64,000 nt of DNA from Schistosoma haematobium (GCF_000699445.3 NC_067202.1:6092958-6156957), one strand, 5' to 3'; counted from the first letter of the stretch, positions 25,020 to 35,879 are shown. The notes: generated by a model from the letters alone, not told the origin. Made by a program: numbers and translations.

Positions 25020-25265
25020 AAGTGAATATAACTTCATCCCATTGCACAAACAGGTGGTTATTAGGACTTAGTAGCTGAGTGGATAACGCGATGGCGTTTG
25101 AAGTGAACGGTACTGGGTTCGAGTCTCAGGGTGAACATCAACGCTGAGATGCAAGTAAATCCAGCTGACGAGTCCCAAATAGGACGAAACGCGCGTCCTG
25201 GATTCCACTAATAGTCACTATCGATCTTTGCTTATAAAGCCTGTGACTTCAGAAAATATCGAAAT
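25020..25265 (+). mobile_element. H1 SMalpha-like hammerhead SINE, intact ribozyme
   Basis: Pol III-type internal promoter: A-box-like TAGCTGAGTGG (25071-25081) and B-box-like GGTTCGAGTCT (25115-25125). The hammerhead at 25159-25203 follows, then the 3' part ('ctatcgatctttgcttata'). The layout matches the Schistosoma SMalpha satellite/SINE, whose transcripts are known to self-cleave. The 5' leader is shortened. Confidence 0.85.
25159..25203 (+). ncRNA. Hammerhead ribozyme (H1), intact core
   Basis: ATCCAG and CTGGAT form a perfect stem I. The core is CTGACGA and GAAA. Stem II is GTCC/GGAC with loop CAAATA. Stem III is the very short CGCGCG fold, and the predicted cleavage follows GTC at 25195-25197. 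All conserved positions are present. Confidence 0.9.
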
Positions 25266-25309
25266 TAATTACCAGTAAGCACACAACTAACTGAAGTGTT
25301 AAATGTAAA

Positions 25310-25540
25310 CCATTGGTCCCTGATTCAATGGTCTAAGGGATAATTACTCGCAGCGGGACCAGAAGGCTTTAAGTTGGGTCCCTAGTGTGGTCATAGATGT
25401 GCATTGCTAATAAATCCTAGGCTAGAATGAAAGAGCTGTCCAGTGCTCTCTGTTTTTCACTGGTTTTCTATCTGAGGCCAGTTTATGATGTCAACCATAA
25501 AATTCAATAATCTCAACAAATACTCTACACATATTAAGCT
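25310..25540 (+). mobile_element. H2 element, decayed
   Basis: tRNA-like remnant ('caatggtctaagggataatt', 'agttgggtccct'), then 'atgtgcattgctaataaatc' and a ribozyme remnant ending GTCCAGTGCTC. The core motif is lost. Confidence 0.6.
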
Positions 25541-25544
25541 TATC

Positions 25545-26000
25545 CTAAAAAATTCCTTAATTTGGGTATCCTTTGTTGACTAGTATAGGAGTGAGTTGTA
25601 AACAATAAAGAATTTTTAAATCAGTAGCATAGTTTATCACTCTATATAGTCATTAATACCTGGTTGCAATAATATTGGACTATATGGGATCGGCCGGATA
25701 ATCGCTATATACATGACATTATCTATAATGTCTTCAGTATTCAGTAAAAGTGTTTCATCTAATACTTTCTCCTATTTTCTGCTTATTCAGTAAGATGGAT
25801 ATCAAAATGTAATTTTTATTGGAGATTTCTTTTCAACCTCTAACTTTCACTATACTTGTGTGTTTTTTATTTGGCACTACATTGAAATGTTCACATCAGA
25901 CGATGGTGGATAATCCCGATCGTCTAAAATGAAATTCTTCATGGAAATTACATTTGATCTTGTTTATGACATTTCATAGGGTTAATTTGAAAATTAACGT
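25545..26000. other. AT-rich, no gene seen
   Basis: No recognised gene or repeat. Confidence 0.4.
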
Positions 26001-26004
26001 CAGT

Positions 26005-26585
26005 ATGGGGTTGTGGAGATCATTGAATTTCATTGTCATGTGCTCATTAGTGACCGACGTCGAGAGGAAATTTTTAGATTTCTAGTGGGAAGCCGTGACC
26101 AGTAGGGCTAAACAGCTATGTTCGAGATATTATGGTATCATCTTGGTACCGGCGGATGGAACGTAAACCAGCAACGCAATAATAGGACGAAGCTAAGCTA
26201 TTACTCTGAGCCCCAACCCTACTAACTGAAGGAAGAAGATCAGGGCAATATATAATTCTAAAAGCAGCCCGGAAGAACAAATAACAACCACGCGTAGTAT
26301 ATATAATATTAAAATGTCCCTGAAAAGTGTCACAAAATATTATACTGAAAGAAGAAACGAACGAATGGCGTTTAAGGTCGTTCCAGGGGGAAACACAAAC
26401 TGGAGGTAATAATGAGCACGTTCGGCGCGAAAATGAGAAATTCTAACTTCGACTATCAAGCCGAAAAAATATGGTTTATCAAGTGATTTCCGAGGATCTA
26501 GCATCCTCGACATAAACCATGTAGGCAGTTACACACTGAAGACAATGAGAGATGGTCACGTAATGTCGTGAACTGATTAAAGTTA
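26005..26585 (+). mobile_element. H2 5' region interrupted by an unassigned insert
   Basis: H2 5' sequence ('gtggggttgtggagatcatt'-like start, 'agtgggaagccgtgaccag') runs to about 26128. It resumes at about 26525 ('cacactgaagacaatgagag') and continues to 'gaactgattaaagttaga'. The intervening ~395 bp has no match elsewhere in the window and higher GC content. It ends in a strong hairpin (26471-26520). No ribozyme part follows. Confidence 0.5.
26471..26520. repeat. Bipartite perfect hairpin at the insert end
   Basis: ATGGTTTAT (26471-26479) pairs exactly with ATAAACCAT (26512-26520). CGAGGAT (26491-26497) pairs exactly with ATCCTCG (26503-26509). The loop is CTAGC. Confidence 0.8.
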
Positions 26586-26589
26586 GATT

Positions 26590-28060
26590 TGTATATCAAC
26601 TGGATAATTCAAGTATTCCAATATTTTAATAATTTTTAGTGGAAAAGTACAATATCGACACAACTTTGGTTTACAGAATTGTAGAAAGTATTCATTTATT
26701 CAAACAACATACAGTGTATGTTTTTACAGGCTTAAAATACTTTGGACGAGAAACTTATCAAACAATGAACATAACATATTATCGGTAAACTAGACAGTTT
26801 ATCATATCACTTGAATAGTTCATATTGTATCTAAGTAAGAAACTGAATACCTATGAATAAGAAACAAGTTGTATGTAGCCACTATTGGTGATATATTTGA
26901 CAATGGTAATATTATACTTCACAAGCTAGTGTTCACTTGATTGAATTCATCTAGAATAAAGTTTCTAATCTGTCATTTCCATCTTAAACGAGGTATTACC
27001 CACAAACTTAACGCATCTTGGTAAATGAAGTCTTTTGTGGTTATATTTTCAATTGAATCAGACTTCTCATTAAATATTATTCTTTATCATTTATTTATTC
27101 ATTGTACTAAGCATTTGCAGTCATTTCCCCGTCCATCTAGTTAGTTCTCGCTGTAAAATATATTAGCGTATAATTGTTTATTAGAACTATATGTTGGGAT
27201 GATCTACGTTGAACAAGTCCATACCAGACGATTGTATATAACTCCAGACGTCAAATTAGTATAAAATCCATGTATGGCCAATGTATATCTTCACGTAGTA
27301 AATAATAATAACTATAAAAATTATGACTGTGAGTATATGTGTGTGTACGTAGGCGTATGGATACATGTATGTGTGCTTTCATGCGAAAAGTACACTAAAA
27401 TTGACACATAGCTTTTGGGGATGCTAGAACCCTAGAAATCACTTGTTAAATGTCTTATTTTTGTAATTTTATTTTGGAAATTTGAAATTCGCATTTTTGC
27501 ACCAAAGGTGCCCACTTTTACCTTCAGATTATATTTATCACTTGGAAGGACCTTAGATGTCATTGGTTTATTTCCTCTTTTACTACACTATTTTTTGGCG
27601 TTCCCCAATAACATTTTTGTACTGTATATATACTCTTGAGTTGCATGCCTGTTCATCGGTGCTTCTGGCTACTTGCGGAATATACTTCCCCTTGGTTGAA
27701 TCTGGTCATCTAGTTAGCAAGTTTGGAGTGTAGTGGAATAGTTTAGCTTATCCTGTTGTTGTGTTATTGATCTTTCGTTCTCTTCACCAATTTTAGGTGA
27801 TATCGTAACAATGACAAGATGGTTCTTTTTTTTTATTAACGACAGCCATAATGAAAAACAATCAAGAACAGAAAGAAAACGATGAAATCCTATTTTCAAA
27901 ATAGCAAGAAGTCAATGGAGAACAAAATTACTTAACATGTGAATTGATTCACTCTTCAAAATAATTTAACCGGTGTTTAAATGTTTTCCTTAGAATTTTG
28001 AGCGGTAATTATGAAATCAACTAACCTTGACATTATCATTATGTTCGAGAAAAAAAAGAA
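26590..28060. other. AT-rich, unassigned
   Basis: No gene recognised. TGTTGGGATGATC near 27192 resembles the sequence near 56239 (TGTTGGGATGACT) and could be LTR-like, but nothing else supports it. Confidence 0.35.
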
Positions 28061-28064
28061 ACAT

Positions 28065-28400
28065 TTTTGTGGGTATTATAGTAGTTGAGTTTATGAGTTA
28101 ATCGAAGCTAGACCACTATCGAGAATCTGGAAGCACAGGATGGTCGTGGACACTGGCTCAATTTCGTGGATTGGTTGAAGTTAGACATTAACACTGTTGG
28201 ATTCCGGCTGTGGTCTAGAGATTAGGCGCTCGCACGTGAGACCGATAGGTCCTGGGTTCAAGTCCCACGTGGCGGGATCGTGGATGTGCACTGCTGAGGA
28301 GTCCCACAGTAGGACAAATCGGCCGTCTAGTGTTTCCAGGTTTTCCATGGTGGTCTAGCTTCAATTGAATCATGAACCCAACGATTAAATAAGTATCTAG
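28065..28400 (+). mobile_element. H2 element with terminal inverted repeats
   Basis: The left arm (28085-28145) and right arm (28318-28385) are inverted complements. The tRNA-like segment is well kept (TGGTCTAGAGATTAGGCG, GGGTTCAAGTCCC). In the ribozyme (28286-28336) stem I and CTGAGGA are intact, but GAAA has become CAAAT, so it is probably inactive. The 5' region seen in the copy at 19.5 kb is deleted. Confidence 0.8.
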
Positions 28401-28560
28401 TTATGTTCATGATTTATCAGTTTATTTATTCGTTACTTGAAAATAATCGACAGTAAATTTGTAATGAGTGTCTACTCAAGTGTGGATGACCAATTTCTTG
28501 TTTAATACAAAATAACATATTTTGGTAAAATATGAGAACCATACATTGAATACTTCATTA

Positions 28561-29131
28561 TGCCCGATCGTTGTTGCTACCTTGACGTGGTGGTCGGGCT
28601 TGCCTATCGTGATGAAGCAACCGAGCTATACTGGCTAGAACAACCGTTCCTCAAGGTCCCACCATGTCAGACAGGTCGGTTGATGAGCGGTAAGACTAAA
28701 AGCAACAAACCTAAGGTTCGAAGGCGAAGTCGTACTGCCGACTGTACAGAGGTGTGACAGCAGTAAGGTGTTTCCTTCAGACAACCAGCATGACAGCGAT
28801 GCTGCCTTCCCATAAGGAAGGGTGGGGTTAGAAGCGGTCGACCGTAAAAAGGCACACCTCGCCTTATCCCACGGATATCCATCTCCGGCGGTAAGGTCTC
28901 AACAAGTACGGAGCTAACCCAAAAATCACTCATAAAAAGGTCGTGTTTGACCTACCTCAAGCAGTCGTCCCTTAGGCACAGCGGTCACACTCTCAGATCA
29001 ATAAGACCATCTCTAATCCAATTTGCTTTTCAGGTACCCCCAGAATAACCCTTTCACGGTGTGGGCAACCGGGAAGTGATAACCGCCCTCATACCTCTAA
29101 CAGCACTCAAGACCACTGTATTCACTGACTG
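28561..29131 (+). mobile_element. Internally deleted retroelement: 5' leader joined to TGAC tail
   Basis: A GC-richer block starts at 'gcccgatcgttgttgctacc', has no long frame, and ends in CACTGACTGACT, the E-type tail. A short imperfect direct repeat (TTCATTATGC at 28554, TTCATTGTGC at 29139) may be the target duplication. No reverse transcriptase or endonuclease codons are visible, so I read it as a non-autonomous or deleted copy whose 5' leader has fused to the 3' end. That it belongs to the E family rests only on the tail. Confidence 0.6.
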
Positions 29132-29139
29132 ACTAATTC

Positions 29140-29725
29140 ATTGTGCAAATCTTCCATCAATTTTACTTTGCATTCTATATGATCTTTCACATTCACTATT
29201 CCTTTCTATTTTATTCAAATCGAGCTTCTTAACCTTCCGTTGTCAGGCTTTCCACATCTGATTATTATTACATACTACTTATGCCGACAGATATAAGTAG
29301 CATACATCATGCAGTTACGCTAAACAATAATAATATATTTGTTTGTAATTGAGAAATGATTTCAACTGAATTCATTTACATAATTATTTATACACTTCAT
29401 TACATAATATGTATGCATATATGCACAGATTTACACATATGCCAATATTGTTTAGGAATTTTCAATTTGTAGAATGATAATTTCGTCCATTTTTGAAAAT
29501 CATTTCTCACAAACTTATTGTGTTTTTCTCTCACTTCTTTTTTTGGATCGCATTTTCATTCACAACAATAAACTACTTACAATGTAGATTCATTTGTTCA
29601 TAAATGACAATCTTGTGGTTTCCAGTTGACAGTACGAGTTACAACCGACAGTGCATCGAACATTGACTGGTTGAACAAGACAACAGATATTGGTTTCAGC
29701 TTACACACCACTCACCACTCAATTG
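29140..29725. other. AT-rich with a D fragment
   Basis: A 45-bp piece of the D repeat lies at 29281-29325 ('gccgacagatataagtagca'). Otherwise nothing is recognised. Confidence 0.5.
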
Positions 29726-29962
29726 ATCAGTAGTATATATCGATCAATGTTACTGATTGTGTAGTAATCAGTTTAGGATTTGGACTGATGAGAGATAATA
29801 GTGATTTGAGTTGTATTATTGTGAATGATTGAACTGTGTGTAGAATTGTATTTGTTGATTGTTGTGTTGTCTGATCACATATCACGAATGTTGTGTGATG
29901 TGTGGTGTAGTGAGATGTCCACGTTGTCTGTGAAATGATGAGTGCAAACAGACAGTGATTAG

Positions 29963-30264
29963 AGATTAGATGGTGGTTGGAGGTAGTCAACAGGAAACCC
30001 TGGACGCGGGTTTCGTGCTACTTGGCACTCGTCAGCAAGGTGTACCTGTAATCTTGAGGGAACTGGTGCTCCCTGGCGGATTCGATCTCGTGTCACCCAG
30101 CTTCACAGTCAGAGACGTTACCACCGAGCTATCCGAGCCGTGACTAACCTCCTGTAGGACTGAGATGTAATCACAATTGATTGATCACTGGGTGGTGATC
30201 AATCTCATGCTTGTCTAGTCCTTAATAGTGCAGATCGAATGCTATCGATCATGTTGCAATGTGG
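29963..30264 (-). mobile_element. H3 hammerhead SINE, complete, with TSD
   Basis: A 302-bp insertion bounded by the 10-bp direct repeat CAGTGATTAG (29953-29962 and 30265-30274), so both ends are defined. Read on the minus strand: a 5' leader containing a small palindrome ('ttgatcaccacccagtgatcaa'-like, near 30190), a tRNA-like segment with an A box (TAGCTCGGTGG) and a B box (GATCGAATCC), then the hammerhead, then a 3' end with no poly(A). It was probably transcribed by RNA polymerase III and mobilised in trans (inference from family type). Confidence 0.9.
29996..30043 (-). ncRNA. Hammerhead ribozyme (H3), intact core
   Basis: On the minus strand: ACCTTG, CTGACGA, stem II GTGC/GCAC with loop CAAGTA, GAAA, the short self-pairing CCCGCG, GTC, then CAGGGT. 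Stem I forms from ACCTTG with CAGGGT (one G-U pair). Every core base is as required for cleavage. Confidence 0.85.
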
Positions 30265-30359
30265 CAGTGATTAGTCCAAGTGTATAATAGTTTGATTTGT
30301 CATATATTTAGTGTTTGTGTTGTGTCGTGTGTTGCGTGATGTTTGAGATAGAAATGGTG

Positions 30360-30360
<1 letters not shown>

Positions 30361-30402
<42 letters not shown>
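30361..30402. repeat. ATT microsatellite
   Basis: About 14 ATT units. The inverted partner near 22158 has only about 4, so the run expanded after duplication. Confidence 0.95.
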
Positions 30403-30403
<1 letters not shown>

Positions 30404-30924
30404 GAAGTATATTTTGTGGATGGTAAAATCATGATGTGAGTAGTGATATTTGAATGAGAGTGTTCGATGCATTTGAAAATTCGTGTTCAGTGTGGTGTTG
30501 TGGAGACTGTTGAATGTGATTGAAATGATGGATGGATGTAATGTAGACCCGCGTTGAATAGGTGGAAGTACTGTTGATTTGCCTCAATAGGGAATTCGAA
30601 TATTTGTAGTGAGAAGACGTGACTTGTGTAGCTAAACCATGTATGATGAGATAGTTACCGATTGTAGACAACGAGAGATAATCGTATAATATTGTGGATT
30701 GATTGAGGTTACATTTGTATATGATTGTATTCCGTGTTAGTTGTTTAGATGTTAAGCGTTCGCGCGCGTGAGACCACAGGTGTTGGATTCAACTTCGTTA
30801 TTGTATTGTGGATGCGTACTTGTGAGGAATTACATACCATGAGGGAACTGTCGTACAATGCTTCTTGGTTTTCAATCGTCGTCTATAATTGATCGTTTCA
30901 TGATTTTGATTTTAAAAAATTGTG

Positions 30925-31670
30925 TTTATCATCGTTTGAAACGTGTTGTATACGGATTACATAAGTGTAATCGTTGCCTACCTCATTGTACATTGCTAAT
31001 AGTGATATGATTAGGTTCGACGATATACCGGAGCGAACAGTCTAAAATGTTGCATCAGCTCTTATAAACACATACTGTTTCTTTGAATGTTTTTAATAGA
31101 TTTAATCCAGTTGATTATATTGGGCTTGTACAATTACAATGAACAATAATGACAGACTTTGGGTGATTGGACTTTAGATTGATTATGGTTAACAGACACA
31201 ATCTTTCCCTAAATCTTGAGTTCCAGTATTATCTTAAAACGTCTCATTCCACAACTTCATTTAATTTTTCTCCAACAACATTCTACTTATTCACGCTATT
31301 TTTTCTATTATTATTATTATCATTATTATTATTATTATTTAAATTGGCTTTTTCAAGTAAATGGTGTTTATTGTTTCAAAACTTCTATAAATTCAAGGTT
31401 CTTGATATCCATTTAAATGCCATTTGTTTTCTATGAGTAAACAAATGTTGAAAGAAAAACTTCATCTGCTTTTCAGATAACAGAAGCCTAGAAACTGCTT
31501 GTAAATTCAGTGTCATGTTCGTCCCGCTAACCATACCTAACACATTGAACATAATGAAGTACTAGAAATTCGTTGTACGCAAGCACAGTTCATGAATTCC
31601 CGTCTATCTACTTAACGCATACAACAAATATCCTACTATAACGACATAGAATTATTTCAGTGTTCTTCAA
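30925..31670. other. AT-rich, no gene seen
   Basis: Includes an ATT run near 31308-31340. The Tyr/Leu-rich frames there come from the repeat. Confidence 0.45.
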
Positions 31671-31699
31671 CTTATTTTCAGTACAGATTAAAGTCGCTG

Positions 31700-31963
31700 C
31701 CCCAAATACCCTGGTACGGCCGAGAGTGGGGAGAGTCAGCTCTCCCTCTCAAAATGCTCTCACATGGCCACGCGTATATAGCCTCTGCCAGGGAAGTCCT
31801 ACTCACTGCCTTCCCACAACATGGGTGTTGTTTACCACCTGTTTCTGTTTAAACACCTGGGCAGTATCACAGCCCTCACACAAATCAAATGAGATTTGTG
31901 TAGCGCATATGTATCTGGTGCCCCCTTGTACCAGTATTTATGTGTTCAAATAAATAAATAAAT
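31700..31963 (+). mobile_element. R retroelement, internally deleted, with 26-bp TSD
   Basis: Begins at 'ccccaaataccctggtacgg' and ends in AAATAAATAAATAAAT. The flanks 31674-31699 and 31964-31989 are a 26-bp direct repeat with a single mismatch. This defines both ends of the R family and shows insertion by target-primed reverse transcription. The middle (from the GTTTACC block to the ACCTGTTTC block) is missing compared with the ~500-bp copies. Confidence 0.9.
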
Positions 31964-31994
31964 ATTTTCAGTACAGATTAAAGTCACTGAAAGA

Positions 31995-32275
31995 ATTTTT
32001 TTTTTAAAAAAACGTTGAGGGATTGGAAACTTGCTTCATTCCACTTTATTCACCAATAGGTATCGACGACCATACACAGGATAGAATCTGTGATCCTGAA
32101 TTCTCGTGGTAAGTGTATGATTCTTATCCAATATGATTGGTGGGTAAATATCTGATTTGAGATTTGGTTAACTTCATAGTTCACAATGTCCTACTGATAT
32201 TCACGGAAATCAAGTTAGTTTGCTAATTACTGAGTATTATTCTGTCATTATTAGTAAGGATTTGAGTTATCCAGT
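31995..32275. other. AT-rich, no gene seen
   Basis: Nothing recognised. Confidence 0.4.
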
Positions 32276-32279
32276 GTTG

Positions 32280-32670
32280 ATATTCAGCACTAAATTTCAA
32301 TTAATCTTTATTGGCACACATGTATTCTATGTGGTTTGAATCGAAATAATCATTTTGTTAAAAGCTAGGATAGACAAAATCTGTCTAAGGGTAGAATTCA
32401 GGATGTGCATTCCATCCTATTTGGAATTCTTAAGCTGAATATACATAATTAACTTCAATACGAATCCTTGAAGTATTGGTAAGAAATGCCATTATAAGTG
32501 TCGTTAACGTGTTGGCGCTTTAATCAAGACAATTTTTAGTGGATGGAATGTGTCTAGCAGTAAGGTTTATGATGACTGATTTTTCATATTTAAGACTTGG
32601 CATCTGGATGTTCGTACATTCAAGTATTAATAGACGGGTTAGGTGTTGAACCCCGTACCTTTTAATTTAT
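32280..32670 (-). mobile_element. H1 element, decayed
   Basis: Minus-oriented H1 order: 'ctttattggcacacatgtat', 'tagaattcaggatgtgcatt', 'ccatcctatttggaattctt', and a late 'ttgaaccccgtacc' B-box remnant at 32646. The core is broken. Confidence 0.55.
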
Positions 32671-33039
32671 GTTAAGGTGAAGTGAGTTCTTTGAAAATTT
32701 CGTATCACTTCAAGGCAATCATTTAATCAATGATCATTGACATCCTCAGAGATATTGAAAGTAGACAGTATCGAATAAATACCTTGGTCTCGTTTGGGAC
32801 TTTGGTCAAGTATACATTCTTGATCATGTATGAAATAGTGTATCACAAGACCTCAGAATCTCATAACCCATAGGTTAACATTTAACTTTTGAAAAAAGGT
32901 CTACAACTAGATTTGAGTTTTCGGATTGGTAAGAAAATATCGAACCATGAAAAACACTATTCTTCAGTATTCTCTTGTTTATAAAAAATATATGAAAGAT
33001 AAGCGAAATGGTCATGATGCTAAACATTTATCATTTTAT

Positions 33040-33310
33040 CTAGAAACATAAGTGTATGGGTGGATATGTTTCATGTGGACTGGTTGCATGATGTAGATGT
33101 GAGGTGAAATCGACTGAAAGTGTGTTGAATAGTGGTGATATGAGTTGATCAAGTGTGTGTGAGACAGTGTAGCCAGAATAATTAGATGTGAATGGGAACA
33201 ATGCGTATAATTGTAGTGGCGGTAGTTTCGTTCGGTGGAACTGATCGATTTTGTAGTTGGTGTTGGAGATTGAGAAATAGATTATGTGTGAGATGCTAAA
33301 AGCCAGCGAC
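33040..33310 (+). other. GT-skewed block
   Basis: The plus strand is GT-rich and C-poor, like the 29.7-30.7 kb repeat but without obvious alignment to it. The 90-residue minus-strand frame here results from this skew. A CTAT/TTTA run follows at 33314-33352. Confidence 0.5.
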
Positions 33311-33354
33311 ACCTATCTATCTATCCACACATCTATTTATTTATTTATTTATCT

Positions 33355-34375
33355 CCAAACAATGCTATCGTTAGAACAAACTTAGAAAAATAAAATAGTT
33401 ATTAATATCCCTACCAACCTCACTATATATCCTGTAAACATGAAATTTCACTGTCTACATATTAATATTGTTTACCCTGTATTCTCTTGACTTCCCCATA
33501 AACTACTTATCCTAAGGGGAATAACTTTACATCACTTTGGAAATTCATCGTCTAGCTTGGCAAGCTAAAACTGATGATAACAAGTATCTTGTTGCAAATC
33601 GATATATTGATAGTGGTTTTGTGGATTATTAGGTTAAATTCGTCACAGACTAGATGTCCAGCGTTCCCTTATTCTCAATAATTCACTTAATGACATCAAT
33701 GTGTGACAAATAGGAATTTATGGAATGTATTGAATTTTCTGTAGTTTTCACTGTAGACTGATCTTAGTTAATGAATGATTGGGAACGAAGGATTACTGGT
33801 TATTTATTTTATTCTATGCTGGATTCCTTAACAGTATGCATTGATCAATCCGCCAGTGATCAATTTCAGGAATTTCATATTCCACGGAGATAGCTTAACC
33901 TCTGTGATTGTTGAAAACTTCACTTGGTGAGACGAACCAATCAGATTTAAGATAGCAGGTTTTAGATTTCGGTACGAAATTCATTCACTCGTTTGGCTAA
34001 ATACCATTTTGGCATTGTAGCTGATGATGAAAACAGTAAATTCTGATCCTAATTTCTCACACTAATTTATAACCGTCATTTAAGCCTTAATAAATAGGTG
34101 GACATTCCAAGGTCATTTTAGTGCTACTCAAAGGTCGTTCATAAATTATAGTCTCACACTTCACTTTCGTTATTTCCAATAACAATTACTTGTAATCAAA
34201 TCATACTACTGAATTATGATAGTAGAATAAAAATGTATTAGAATCTTTATGAGATTTTGGGCTCAACTTATTTGAACTATATTTAGATTAATTAATTAAA
34301 ATCAAAACTAAAATTTATTTACGACACTGAACATTTTTGCTCTTTCAAAAATATCAGCATTTGTATCAGTTTGAC
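33355..34375. other. AT-rich, no gene seen
   Basis: A short 'attgatcaatccgccagtga' stretch near 33840 hints at an H3 5' remnant. Nothing else recognised. Confidence 0.4.
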
Positions 34376-34379
34376 GACA

Positions 34380-34565
34380 AATTAATTAGTATCAAAAGGA
34401 GTTTCGTGGAGATTTTAGTAATTTCAATGGTTGAGATCATGAGTCAATTGAAGCTAGAATACCATGGAAAACCTGGAAGGACTGGACGGCTGTTTCGTCC
34501 TATTGTGGGACTCCTCAGTGGCAGTGCGCATCCACGATTCCGTCTCACGGGACTCATCAATTATA
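34380..34565 (-). mobile_element. H2 element, 3' part with near-intact ribozyme core
   Basis: The H2 3' arm and ribozyme in minus orientation. CTGAGGA, stem II, GAAA and GTC are all present, but three extra bases (CCA) between stem I and the core change the junction. The tRNA-like part is missing beyond 34560. Confidence 0.75.
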
Positions 34566-34569
34566 GTTC

Positions 34570-34930
34570 TGACTGAACAGAAGTTTTGGGTGGGGATAAA
34601 TTCCATTCCCATTCGAGATTTCACCGTTGCATCTGGCAACCAAGGAAAATGAAGCAAGAACTATTATTTACATTATTGTAATTCATAATGGAGACAGTGT
34701 TTCGTTCTCTGTCATTTTTGTTGGTTTACATGAAAAATGTAAAGTTTTCTACGACGAATATACCACTGTATCATGGCTACGGACGTATCAAATGTAGTGG
34801 AGTCGATTATGATGGAAGAAAAATCACAAAATAGACAAAATTCGTACCCCCAATGAAAATTATCCGAAAATATCTTTAATTGAGTAGCTAAATAAAGAAA
34901 AACATGATCATAATTACCTACTACAATTCG
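34570..34930. other. Unassigned
   Basis: No gene or repeat recognised. Confidence 0.35.
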
Positions 34931-34934
34931 CTTG

Positions 34935-35208
34935 TGGTGTGTTCTACGAATGTCGATAAATATAAGTAGTATGTATTACCAATTGAAAGTGAAGTGCCTT
35001 GTAGCAGAAGGTTGAGAAAATCAAAGAGAAGAGAATGAGAAAAGAGATTGATTGCTATGGAAATGAAGGAACAATGAAGTCTAAGACAATTGATTGACAT
35101 TTTGCAAATACAGTATTTACTGTATAGTAAACAGATTTTACCAAGATATTCTGTAATGTTGTATTAGAATACATTTGGTTACCCTTCACTGGTGTTCTCG
35201 TTCACTAC
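34935..35208 (+). repeat. D dispersed repeat, copy 3
   Basis: Same unit as at 14060-14336, starting 'gtggtgtgttctacgaatgt' and ending 'gttctcgttcactac'. It is followed by another D copy 583 bp downstream. Confidence 0.8.
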
Positions 35209-35209
35209 A

Positions 35210-35515
35210 CATTTAGATGACTTGACAATATAGAGTTTATTCCCAGCTCATTTTGTTTTTATTAAAATTACAAAATGATATCATATTAGTAGAAGTTGGT
35301 AACTACGATATCTGAAATCATGCAAAAACTGCTTAATGAAAGTATGCTATTCACTTGTTAAAGATCACATTTACTGTGTTCTAATGCTGACTACATGCTG
35401 AACCTAATCGATTGGATAAGAGCTGACAACTTGATAGATATGCTTTTTATTATACTGTCTTTTGTGGTGGATCAATACTACGAGCATGTATGGGTGAGGA
35501 AAATATAATCCAAAT
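35210..35515. other. AT-rich spacer between D copies
   Basis: No gene recognised. Confidence 0.4.
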
Positions 35516-35517
35516 GT

Positions 35518-35795
35518 GGTGTATGCTACTTATGTCAATAGACATAAGTAGTAAGTAGCACCAATCAGGAATGAAAAACGTGACAACAGAAGGCTAAGAT
35601 GGTCGAGTTGAAGAGAATAGAATGGAAAATAGAAGGGAATTGTGAACTGGAAGGTTCATGTAGAATGTGAAGTAAAATTGATTGAGGATTCGCAAAATGG
35701 AGTACTCAATGTATGGTCCCTATATTTTACCAAGACATTGTAATTTTGTCTTAAAATCCATTGATTCTCTTCACTTGTATTTCTGTTCATTGCAC
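35518..35795 (+). repeat. D dispersed repeat, copy 4
   Basis: Starts 'gtggtgtatgctacttatgt' and ends 'tatttctgttcattgcac'. It is more diverged than copy 3. Confidence 0.75.
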
Positions 35796-35879
35796 AAATT
35801 ATTTTGATATTCAATGTCATTTCAACCGAATTGTTTATCATATTTCATTTGTAAATTGAAACAAATATCATTACTAAAT

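Larger units (their letters stand above)
29727..30920 (+). repeat. GT-skewed repeat with H2, split by H3
   Basis: The plus strand is strikingly GT-rich and C-poor (29727-29962 and 30275-30620). It then grades into an H2-like 5' region, tRNA-like segment and a ruined ribozyme end at about 30920. The part 30285-30760 is the inverted partner of 21790-22250. The H3 element at 29963-30264 is a later insertion, shown by its target duplication. Open frames on the minus strand result from the skew. Confidence 0.7.

Noticed and set aside
28560..28757. 65-residue open frame starting at ATG 28560
   Set aside because: It begins exactly at the retroelement leader boundary and has no domain. The minus-strand frame 28667-28933 is equally long, so neither is convincing.
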